From contig NZ_JAJTBB010000022.1 in NCBI RefSeq assembly GCF_021287135.1, forward strand, positions 62,001-126,000: a stretch of DNA of 64,000 bases, read 5' to 3'. Source of the stretch: Acidovorax sp. (GTDB lineage: Bacteria; Pseudomonadota; Gammaproteobacteria; Burkholderiales; Burkholderiaceae_C). Positions 52,236 through 59,626 of the stretch are shown in pieces (within the stretch, counting starts at the first letter, position 1; each line of letters opens with the position of its first letter). Made by a program: the position numbers and the translations under genes. The notes beneath the pieces were generated by a model. The model saw nothing but the letters and a program-made list of their open reading frames with translations, made no database searches and had not been told where the DNA came from.

Positions 52236-54752
52236 TTACGGAGCCTGGTCCGCCGGCGTCTTGGGCCATGCCCAGCGCTTGGCGGTTTCGAACACGGTCA
52301 CCAGCGCCAGCCCGGTGCCCACGGCGCCCAGCCACTGCGCCGGCGACAGGGGCATGAACTTGAAAGCGCCCGCAAGCCAGGGCACCGTGGTGATGGCCGT
52401 GAGCGCCGCCAGGGTGCCGCCCAGCACCCACAGACTCACGGGGGTGAGGCCTTGCCACAGGCTGCGCCAGCCGCTGGCCGCACCGCTGCGGCTGGGGAGG
52501 ATGAGCGCGGCGTTGCCCGCCACCAGCACGGCAAACGCGGCGGCGCTGGCCAGGCCCGGGGGCTCGCCCCGGCCCAGCAGCGCTGCGTAGAGGCCCACCA
52601 CGGCGGCCGTCACGGCGCCACCTTGCAGCAGGCTCAAGCCCAGCAGGCGGCCTGGCAGCAGCGGCTCGTTGGCGCGGCGGGGTGGGCGCTGCATCAGGTT
52701 TGTTGCGGCGCCCTCGGCCTCGAACACGATGGAGCAGGCGGGGTCGATCACCAGCTCCAGAAACGCGATGTGCAGTGGCGCCAGCACCAGCGGCCAGCCG
52801 AACAGCACCGGCAGCAGCGCCAGGCCGATGATCGGCACATGCACCGCCAGCGTGTAGATCATGGCCTGGCGCAGGTTGGCAAAGGTCTGCCGGCCGCGGT
52901 GCACCGCCTGCACGATGGCAGCGAAGTTGTCGTGCAGCAGCACCAGCGCGGCCGCCTCCCGCGCCACGTCGGTGCCGCGCTGGCCCATGGCGATGCCGAT
53001 GTGCGCCGCCTTGAGCGCGGGCGCGTCGTTCACGCCGTCGCCCGTCATGGCCACCACCTCGCCCTGGGCCTGCAAGGTTTCGACCAGGGCCAGCTTCTGG
53101 TGCGGCTTGATGCGCGCGAATACGCTGACCTTGCGCACGGCGTCCGCGAGCGCCGCCGGGGGCATGGCGGCCATGGCATCGCCGGTCACGACGCGCTCGT
53201 GGGCGATGCCCGCCTGGGCCGCGATGGCGCTTGCGGTGCGGGGGTGGTCGCCGGTGATCATCACCACGCGGATGCCTGCCTGGCCGCACTGGGCAATCGC
53301 CTCGGGCACTTCGGGGCGAAGCGGGTCGGCCAGGCCGACCAGGCCCAGCCACTCGAAGGCAAAGTCGTGCTGCAGGCCGGGCCAGTCCTGCCCCACGGGG
53401 TGGCGGGCCTTGGCCACGCCCAGCACGCGCAGGCCGCGGTCGGCCAGGCGCGCGGCCTGGGCGCTGACGGCGGCGTGCTCGGCTGCGGGCAGGTGGCACA
53501 GGTCGGCCACGGCCTCGGGCGCGCCTTTTGCGGCCACGGTGTCTTCGGCCGCGCCACCGTCGCGCCAGAGGTGGCTCATGGCCAGGAGCTGGGGCGAGAG
53601 TTCGTATTCCCGCGCCAGCAGCCACTCAGGGTGCAGGTGCTCGGTGCCGCGCAAGTGCTCCGCCGCCATGCGGTGGAAGGCCTGCTCCATGGGGTCGTGC
53701 GGGTCGATCTCGCTGGCCAGCACGGCGTATTCCAGCAGTTCGTGGAAGGCCTCGGGCAGGCTGTCGGCGGACAGGGCCTGGGTGTCCAGTTCCTGCCCCG
53801 CAATGCACAGGGCGGCCACGGCCATGCGGTTCTGGGTGAGCGTGCCGGTCTTGTCCACGCACAGCACGCTGGTCTGCCCCAGGGTTTCGACGGCGTTGAG
53901 CCGGCGGGTCAGCACTTGCTGCGCGGCCAGCCGCCGCGCGGCCAGTGCCAGGAACACGATCATGATCACCGGCAGCTCCTGCGGCAGGATGCCCATGGCC
54001 AGGGTGATGCCGGCCAGCACCGCGTGCAGCGCATCGCCGCGCAGCGCCCAGAACAGCGCCACCAGCAGCGCACACAGCGCCAGGCCCACGAACACCAGGC
54101 GGCGCGTGAGCCGCGCCATCTCCTCGCGCAGCGGCGAGGCCTGCAGCGCCACGGTGTCCAGCGACTGGCCGATGCGGCCCAGCTCGGTGTGGCGGCCCAC
54201 GGCACTGACCCGCACCAGCCCTTGGCCGCTGACCACCAGCGTGCCTGCAAACACGGCCTGGCCCGGCTGCTTGGCCACGGGCTCGGATTCGCCGGTCAGC
54301 ATCGATTCGTTGGTGGCCAGCTCGTGCGCCTGCACCAGCGTGCCGTCGGCCGCGATGCGGTCGCCTTCGGCCAGGAGCAGCAGGTCTTCGCGCACCACCT
54401 CGCGGCCCGCGATGCGCACGGGGGCGCCGCCGCGCAGGACCAGCGCGCGAGGGCTGGAGAGATCGCGCAGGGCGGTGAGGGCGTTGTCGGTGCGCCGCTC
54501 CTGCAGCACGGTGATGGCCATGATCACCACCACAAAGCCCAGCAGGATCAGTGCTTCGTGCGCATCGCCCATGGCCAGGTAGATGCCGCCAGCGCCCAGC
54601 AGCAGCAGGAACATGGGCTCGCGCACCACGTCCCAGGCCATGGCGCGCAGCGTGCGGCGCTGGCTGGTGCCCAGGTCGTTGGGCCCTTCAGCCCGCAGGC
54701 GCTGCGCGGCAGTGGCAGGGTCCAGGCCGGTGGGGGCGTCGGAAAGAGGCAT
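52236..54752 (-). CDS. Cation-translocating P-type ATPase (P2 type)
   Basis: An 838-residue ion pump. Phosphorylation site Asp300 lies in CVDKTGTLTQNRM; actuator motif NESMLTGESEPV; hinge TGDGVNDAPALKAAHIGIAMG. The membrane motif in M4 reads GILPQELPVIMI, where calcium and manganese pumps have PEGLP-like sequences. There is no heavy-metal CPC motif and no N-terminal metal domain. The ion is therefore uncertain (Ca2+, Mg2+ or Mn2+ class). It is downstream of the rubredoxin gene on the same strand and convergent with TetR. Confidence 0.88.
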   Translation of the reverse strand: MPLSDAPTGLDPATAAQRLRAEGPNDLGTSQRRTLRAMAWDVVREPMFLLLLGAGGIYLAMGDAHEALILLGFVVVIMAITVLQERRTDNALTALRDLSSPRALVLRGGAPVRIAGREVVREDLLLLAEGDRIAADGTLVQAHELATNESMLTGESEPVAKQPGQAVFAGTLVVSGQGLVRVSAVGRHTELGRIGQSLDTVALQASPLREEMARLTRRLVFVGLALCALLVALFWALRGDALHAVLAGITLAMGILPQELPVIMIVFLALAARRLAAQQVLTRRLNAVETLGQTSVLCVDKTGTLTQNRMAVAALCIAGQELDTQALSADSLPEAFHELLEYAVLASEIDPHDPMEQAFHRMAAEHLRGTEHLHPEWLLAREYELSPQLLAMSHLWRDGGAAEDTVAAKGAPEAVADLCHLPAAEHAAVSAQAARLADRGLRVLGVAKARHPVGQDWPGLQHDFAFEWLGLVGLADPLRPEVPEAIAQCGQAGIRVVMITGDHPRTASAIAAQAGIAHERVVTGDAMAAMPPAALADAVRKVSVFARIKPHQKLALVETLQAQGEVVAMTGDGVNDAPALKAAHIGIAMGQRGTDVAREAAALVLLHDNFAAIVQAVHRGRQTFANLRQAMIYTLAVHVPIIGLALLPVLFGWPLVLAPLHIAFLELVIDPACSIVFEAEGAATNLMQRPPRRANEPLLPGRLLGLSLLQGGAVTAAVVGLYAALLGRGEPPGLASAAAFAVLVAGNAALILPSRSGAASGWRSLWQGLTPVSLWVLGGTLAALTAITTVPWLAGAFKFMPLSPAQWLGAVGTGLALVTVFETAKRWAWPKTPADQAP

Positions 54753-54861
54753 GAAGAAGGCTTCGGGCTGGGGGAAAGCCCGTTATACCGTGCCGCCTGC
54801 GGCGCTGCCATGACGCACATGGCGCACACATGGCGCACATGGCGGGGCCGCACCGCCGCGG

Positions 54862-55026
54862 CTACAGCTCACACAGCACGAAATCGGCCTTGCCGACATT
54901 GCATTCAGGGCAGCGCCAGTCGTCGGGGATATCGGCCCACGGCGTGCCGGGCGCAATGCCCTCTTCGGGGAGTCCGGCGGCTTCGTCGTAGATCCAGCCG
55001 CATGCGACACACAGATAGACGTTCAT
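54862..55026 (-). CDS. Rubredoxin
   Basis: A 54-residue iron-sulfur electron carrier with one Fe bound by four cysteines: Cys6 and Cys9 (YLCVACGW) and Cys39 and Cys42 (WRCPECNVGK). The middle GTPWADIPDDW is typical. It lies 40 bp after the cytochrome b gene, so it may be co-transcribed with the SHP-DHC-cytochrome b set. Its partner reductase or oxygenase is not in the window. Confidence 0.95.
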   Translation of the reverse strand: MNVYLCVACGWIYDEAAGLPEEGIAPGTPWADIPDDWRCPECNVGKADFVLCEL

Positions 55027-55066
55027 GGGAGGTTGCTCCAAAAAGATGGTAGGGAGGCCGCCGGGC

Positions 55067-55828
55067 TCAGTCGTCGTCGTGGTGGCGACGGTGTTCACCC
55101 GGCGCACTGATGGCGCTGGCGCCGCCCAGCAACCCCGTCGGCGATTGGCGCCATTCCCAGGCGCCGTAGGCCAGAACGGCCAGCAGCAACAGGGCTGCAA
55201 GCCAGGTCCGGTTGTGGGGCACCAGGTCGGGGCCGCGGCTCTCCACACGCCCGGTCAGCATGGGCAGTGCCTGGTTCTTGCGGCGCAGGGCGCTCAGTGC
55301 CGCAATCAAAGCCACGTGGGCCAGCGCCACGGCGAGCACCGCGTTGCCGAAGAACTCGTGCAGCTCCTCGATCCATTCGCCACCCAGCCAGTCGCCCCAG
55401 TCGTGGTAGGTGGCGTAGCCGGTGAGGGTGAGCGGCACCACCAGCGCCAGCAACAGCAGCACGGCCAGGGCCATCAGCAGGTGGGGCCCCTGGCGCCAGT
55501 GGGCGGGGGACCAGACGGTCTGGGGCGCAGCACGCAGCCAGTCGCGGGCCCCGGCAACCTTGCGCCACAGCAGGCCCAGGCCCGCGGTGCGCGGCCCGAA
55601 CAGGCCGTACAGCACGCGGAACCCCAGCAGGCCGGCCATGGTGTAGCCCAGGGTCACGTGCAGCAGGCGCCAGTGCTCGCTCTCGGCCGTGGCGTAGGCG
55701 CCTGCAAAGCTGAGCGCGAACAGCCAGTGGAACATGCGCGTGGGCGCATCGGTCACCCGCCGGCGCGCGGGCTGCGTGGGCTGGGAGGGGGCGGGCTGGG
55801 CGCCCGCAAGGGTGGGTTGGGGATGCAT
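55067..55828 (-). CDS. Cytochrome b561-type membrane subunit of the SHP/DHC cluster
   Basis: A 253-residue di-heme cytochrome b with four helices. Heme-ligating histidines are likely in TRMFHWLFALSFAGAY, LLHVTLGYTMAGLL and AVALAHVALIAAL, with an added HEFFGNAV. A His/Asp-rich tail follows (EHRRHHDDD). It should take electrons from quinol and pass them to the periplasmic diheme cytochrome encoded just upstream. 14 bp separate the two genes. Confidence 0.88.
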   Translation of the reverse strand: MHPQPTLAGAQPAPSQPTQPARRRVTDAPTRMFHWLFALSFAGAYATAESEHWRLLHVTLGYTMAGLLGFRVLYGLFGPRTAGLGLLWRKVAGARDWLRAAPQTVWSPAHWRQGPHLLMALAVLLLLALVVPLTLTGYATYHDWGDWLGGEWIEELHEFFGNAVLAVALAHVALIAALSALRRKNQALPMLTGRVESRGPDLVPHNRTWLAALLLLAVLAYGAWEWRQSPTGLLGGASAISAPGEHRRHHDDD

Positions 55829-55842
55829 GGTGGGGTTCTCCT

Positions 55843-56427
55843 TCAGTCGTCCCAGGCGCGGCGCGAGCGGGCGTCGAGCCCGGCCGGCATGCGCAGGTCG
55901 TGGTCGCTGAACCGGCCCTGTTCGGCGCCAGTGTGGCAGGCCGCGCAGTTGGCGGCGCTCTTCACGCTGGGCAGCTTCCAGGCCGAGGGTTCAATCTTTC
56001 GGTGCTTGCGCTCAAACCAGGCCGAGCGGGTAATGCGGTCTTCGGGCGGCTCCTCGCTCACGCGCTTGTAGGTGCCGGCATAGGCCTGCAGCCATTGGCC
56101 CAGCTGCTGCACGGTGGCCGCGTCCAGCGATGCGTCGGTGCCGTAGTGCTTGTCCAGCCCGGCCATCACGCGCTTCCAGGACGCCGCGGGCAGCAGGCCG
56201 GGCGGGTAGGCCGTGTGGCAGGCGGCGCACTCCTGCAGGTAGGCGGCGGGCACGTTGTACGGCATGGCGCGGCCGCTGTCGGCCTGCGCGGTGGGTGCGG
56301 TGGGTGCGGCGAGCATGGCCAGCGCGATGGCCGCTGCGGCGGTGGACCGGCCGCGGCGGTGTGCCGCCAGGCGCTGTGCGGGGGGCCGGAGGCCAGACCG
56401 GCGCGGGAGGACGGTGGGCTGCGTCAC
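55843..56427 (-). CDS. Diheme cytochrome c (DHC family)
   Basis: A 194-residue periplasmic cytochrome. After a signal-like segment (AIALAMLAAPTAPTAQA) there are two c-type heme sites, ECAACHTAYPPG and NCAACHTGAEQG. It is typical of DHC, the electron donor of SHP. The start is GTG 56427, whose GTGA overlaps the stop of the SHP gene; this makes translation coupled. Confidence 0.88.
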   Translation of the reverse strand: MTQPTVLPRRSGLRPPAQRLAAHRRGRSTAAAAIALAMLAAPTAPTAQADSGRAMPYNVPAAYLQECAACHTAYPPGLLPAASWKRVMAGLDKHYGTDASLDAATVQQLGQWLQAYAGTYKRVSEEPPEDRITRSAWFERKHRKIEPSAWKLPSVKSAANCAACHTGAEQGRFSDHDLRMPAGLDARSRRAWDD

Positions 56428-56825
56428 GGCTTGAGCGCGTTCAGATAGGCCAGCACGTCGGCTTTCTCGACCGCCGTGCACTCACGTTCCAGCACGTCCT
56501 TGCAGTTGCGGCGGAACCACTTGTCCACCTTGGCGGTGTCGGTGAAGGCCTTGGGGTTGAATCCCGGTGCGAGCGGGGCAATGGCCTTGCCGGTGCTGGC
56601 ATGCTTGCCCTGGGCTGTGGGCGGCGTGCCGTGGCAACTGGCACACGACCACTCGCCGCCGTGGCGGGTGGTGAAGAAGGCCTTGCCCAGGTCTGCGTTG
56701 CCGGGGCGTCCGGCCTGGGCGCTCCAGCGCGCCAGCTGCTCCGCGGCGGTGGTGTCGGCCGCGTAACCGGTCGCGGTGGCGCAGGCCGCCGCCAGCGCCA
56801 GGGCCAGGGTGTGAAGTCGGGTCAT
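56424..56825 (-). CDS. SHP-like monoheme cytochrome c (DUF1924)
   Basis: A 133-residue precursor with a signal peptide (LHTLALALAAACATATGYAA). The heme site is SCASCHG (Cys61, Cys64, His65). The block TGKAIAPLAPGFNP, then KWFRRNCKDVLERECT, matches sphaeroides heme protein, in which an asparagine in the RNC stretch (here Asn107) is the unusual, displaceable sixth heme ligand and the two cysteines (108, 116) form a disulfide. SHP binds oxygen and nitric oxide. First gene of SHP-DHC-cytochrome b-rubredoxin. Confidence 0.88.
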   Translation of the reverse strand: MTRLHTLALALAAACATATGYAADTTAAEQLARWSAQAGRPGNADLGKAFFTTRHGGEWSCASCHGTPPTAQGKHASTGKAIAPLAPGFNPKAFTDTAKVDKWFRRNCKDVLERECTAVEKADVLAYLNALKP

Positions 56826-56887
56826 GGGGTGCAGATCCTTGCGGTGAAGGGGTGGTCGGGCATGGAGGGCATTGTGGAAACCGCTGC

Positions 56888-56926
56888 CTGAACGGCGCCT
56901 GAAAGCCCTGTTCATCCACCGTTCAG
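56888..56926. promoter_or_regulatory. Mirrored direct-repeat boxes for the divergent response regulator
   Basis: On the minus strand TTCAG GCGCCG TTCAG (56903-56888) faces the SHP gene. On the plus strand TTCAT CCACCG TTCAG (56911-56926) faces PepSY. Each is a pair of half-sites 11 bp apart, the spacing used by OmpR-family regulators, and one is encoded in the plus-strand operon. Control of both transcripts is inferred. Confidence 0.6.
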
Positions 56927-56950
56927 AAAACCCGCAGGACAATCGGCGCC

Positions 56951-57313
56951 ATGACGCCCGCACCCCGCCGCCCCGCCGTGTTGCGCCGTCCCCTGCGCTG
57001 GGGGGCCGCCGCTGCCTGTGCGTTGTGGGTGGCGGCGCTGCTGGCGCCGCCGGCCTGGGCGGACGGAAAGGCCGACCACGACCGCGCGCGGCAGGCCGTG
57101 CAGGCAGGGCAGGTCTTGCCGCTGCCCACGGTGCTGGAGCGCCTGCAGCGCGAGGTGCCCGGCCAGGTGCTGGAAGTGGAGCTGGAGCAGGAAGGCGCGC
57201 TCTGGATCTATGAGATCAAGCTGATCACGCCCGCCGGCCAGCTGACCAAGGTCAAGCTGGACGCCCGCACGGCCGAGGTGCTGCGTGTGAAGGCGCGCGA
57301 AGATCGGCGCTAA
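56951..57313 (+). CDS. Exported PepSY domain protein
   Basis: A 120-residue periplasmic protein. An Arg-rich N-terminus and hydrophobic helix (GAAAACALWVAALLAPPAWA) form a signal peptide. The rest is a PepSY fold (ILERLQREVPGQVLEVELEQ pattern; WIYEIKLITPAGQLTKVKLD). PepSY proteins often accompany two-component systems and may modulate them. It is first in the PepSY-regulator-kinase operon. Confidence 0.88.
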   Translation: MTPAPRRPAVLRRPLRWGAAAACALWVAALLAPPAWADGKADHDRARQAVQAGQVLPLPTVLERLQREVPGQVLEVELEQEGALWIYEIKLITPAGQLTKVKLDARTAEVLRVKAREDRR

Positions 57314-57381
57314 GCTTCCGAAATCCGTGGATGGCTGCTGGCCGGCCCCACAGCGTTGCAACCCTTCATGAGTCTCGCGGC

Positions 57382-58059
57382 ATGCGCATCCTCCTGGTAG
57401 AAGACGACCCCCAGCTGCGGGCCCAGCTGCGCGCTGCGTTGCAGGACGCGGGATACTCCGTGGACGAGGCCAGCAACGGCCAGGACGCGCAATTCCTCGG
57501 CGACACCGAGGCATTCGATGCCGTGGTGCTCGACCTGGGACTGCCGGTGCTGGACGGGCTCACGGTGCTCAAGCGCTGGCGTGGCGCGGGCCGCACGATG
57601 CCCGTGCTCATCCTGACTGCCCGGGACCACTGGCACGAGAAGGTGGCGGGCATCGACGCCGGTGCCGACGACTACCTGACCAAGCCGTTTCACCTGGAGG
57701 AGTTGCTGGCCCGCGTACGCGCCCTCATCCGCCGCGCCAGCGGGCAGGCCACGGCCGTGCTGCAGTGCGGCGATCTGGTGCTGGACACGCGCAGCGGGCG
57801 TGTGGCCTGCGCCGGACACGCCGTGGCGCTGACGGCGCACGAATACAAGGTGCTGGACTACTTCATGCACCGCCCGGGTGAACTGGTGTCGCGCAGCGAG
57901 CTGACCGAACACATCTACGCGCAGGACTTCGACCGCGATTCCAACACCATCGAAGTGTTTGTGGGGCGGCTGCGCAAGAAGCTCCAGGCGGTGGACGCGC
58001 CCCAGGCGCCGCGCATCGAGACCGTGCGCGGCATGGGTTACCGGCTGGTGCCGCCGTGA
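57382..58059 (+). CDS. OmpR-family response regulator
   Basis: A 225-residue regulator resembling QseB/PmrA. The receiver has E7/D8/D9 and phospho-site Asp51 (VVLDLGLPVLDG), K in YLTKPFHLEELLARV. The winged helix has LTEHIYAQDFDRDSNTIEVF VGRLRKKL. It probably binds the direct-repeat boxes upstream of PepSY and SHP. ATG 57382 (MRILLVEDD) is the family start. Its TGA overlaps the kinase start. Confidence 0.93.
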   Translation: MRILLVEDDPQLRAQLRAALQDAGYSVDEASNGQDAQFLGDTEAFDAVVLDLGLPVLDGLTVLKRWRGAGRTMPVLILTARDHWHEKVAGIDAGADDYLTKPFHLEELLARVRALIRRASGQATAVLQCGDLVLDTRSGRVACAGHAVALTAHEYKVLDYFMHRPGELVSRSELTEHIYAQDFDRDSNTIEVFVGRLRKKLQAVDAPQAPRIETVRGMGYRLVPP

Positions 58060-59558
58060 TGCAGCCAGCGCCAGAAGCCGACGGCGGGCTCGTGGAAGGG
58101 GGCACGCGCCGCGCGCCGCGGATGCGGTCGTTGCGGTGGCGGCTGCTGGCCCTCACGCTCGCGGGGGTGGCGGTGTCCATGGTGCTCGCCGCCGTGGTGC
58201 TCAGCGGCCTGTTCCGCGAGCAGGTGCAGCAGCAGTTCGAGACAGCGCTGGCCCAGCAGCTCGACCAGGTGACGGCGCGCCTGGAGTTTGACGCACAGGG
58301 CCAGCCGCAGGTGGCCACGCAGGCGCTTTCCGATCCGCGCTGGCTCAAGCCGTATTCGGGCTTGTACTGGCAGGTCGACCAGCTGGGACCGGACGGCGGT
58401 TCGCGGGCCGGGGTGTTGCGCTCGCGGTCGTTGTGGGACACCAGCCTGGCGCTGGAGGCTGACCGGCTGGCCGATGGCGCCGCCCACGTGCACGAAGCCC
58501 CGGGCCCCCAAGGCGCCCCGCTGCTGGTGCTGGAGCGCACGGTGCGCGCGGCTGCCGATGGCGCCGGCCCGTCGTGGCGTCTCATCGTGGCCGGCGACCT
58601 GCGCTCCACGCAGGCCGCCGCCGCACGGTTCACGCGGGTGCTGGTGCTGTCATTGGCCGTGCTGTTCGTCCTGCTGGCCGCGGCGGCCTGGGCCCAGGTG
58701 GCCGTGGGCCTGCGGCCCCTGGCGGCGCTGCAGCGCGGCCTGCAGGCGGTGCGGCAGGCCCGCGCGGGCCAGCTGGAGGGGGCGTTCCCGGCCGAGGTGC
58801 AGCCGCTGGTGGACGATTTCAACGCCGTGCTGGCCCGCAATGCCGATGTGGTGGAGCGCGCCCGCACGCAGGCCGGCAACCTGGCCCATGCGCTGAAGAC
58901 ACCGCTCACCGTGCTGGAGCAGGCGGCGCGCGCGCCGGCGGACGGCACGGGTGCGGCAGAACTGGCGGCCCTGGTGCGGGAGCAGGTGCTGGTGGCGCGC
59001 CGGCATATCGACTGGCATCTGGCGCGGGCGCGGGTGGCGGCGTCGGCCGGCCTGCCAGGGCAGCGCACTGAGCCAGGGCCGGTGCTGCAGGGCCTGGTGC
59101 GGGTGATGGACAAGGTCTATGCCGAGCGGCACCTCGCCCTGCAGCTCGACCTGCCGCCTGTCCCCCCGGGTTTTGCGGGGGAGGTGCAGGATTTGCAGGA
59201 GATGCTGGGCAATCTGCTGGACAACGCCTGCAAGTGGGCCCGCTCGGCCGTGCGGGTGCAGGTGCGGGAGGGGCGGGAGGTGCGAGAGGGACGGGCGGGG
59301 CAGGACAGCGCCGCGGGTCGCTCCCAGCTGGTGGTTGTGGTGGAGGACGACGGCCCGGGCATCGATGCCGCGCAGCGTGCGCAGGCCCTGCAGCGCGGCG
59401 TCCGGCTGGACGAGGCCGTGCCCGGCACCGGGCTGGGCCTGGCCATCGTGCAGGAATTGGCGGGGCTGTATGGCGGGCGGCTGGAGCTGGCGCCTGCCGC
59501 CGGCCTGGGCGGCCTGGCGGCCGTCCTGGTGCTGCCGGCAGCAGCGCCTGCGCACTGA
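58059..59558 (+). CDS. Sensor histidine kinase
   Basis: A 499-residue membrane kinase partnering the preceding regulator. Two membrane segments (LLALTLAGVAVSMVLAAVVL and VLVLSLAVLFVLLAAAAWAQ) flank a periplasmic domain. The HAMP-like linker is followed by the H-box GNLAHALKTPLTVLEQ (His277), N-box LGNLLDNACKWARSAV, and G-boxes EDDGPGIDAAQ and GTGLGLAIVQEL. The class with LAHALKTPL is PhoQ/QseC-like. The signal is unknown; respiration or oxygen/NO is suggested by the cytochrome neighbours. GTG 58056 could also start it. Confidence 0.9.
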   Translation: MQPAPEADGGLVEGGTRRAPRMRSLRWRLLALTLAGVAVSMVLAAVVLSGLFREQVQQQFETALAQQLDQVTARLEFDAQGQPQVATQALSDPRWLKPYSGLYWQVDQLGPDGGSRAGVLRSRSLWDTSLALEADRLADGAAHVHEAPGPQGAPLLVLERTVRAAADGAGPSWRLIVAGDLRSTQAAAARFTRVLVLSLAVLFVLLAAAAWAQVAVGLRPLAALQRGLQAVRQARAGQLEGAFPAEVQPLVDDFNAVLARNADVVERARTQAGNLAHALKTPLTVLEQAARAPADGTGAAELAALVREQVLVARRHIDWHLARARVAASAGLPGQRTEPGPVLQGLVRVMDKVYAERHLALQLDLPPVPPGFAGEVQDLQEMLGNLLDNACKWARSAVRVQVREGREVREGRAGQDSAAGRSQLVVVVEDDGPGIDAAQRAQALQRGVRLDEAVPGTGLGLAIVQELAGLYGGRLELAPAAGLGGLAAVLVLPAAAPAH

Positions 59559-59626
59559 GCCGGTTTTCTGCGGACTGCGGGGACTGCGGCGCCGGTCCGG
59601 CCTTGTTCAAGCCGGCTGGCGCTGTG

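Noticed and set aside
52452..55052. 866-codon frame opposite the P-type ATPase
   Set aside because: Shadow; ATPase motifs on the minus strand are intact.
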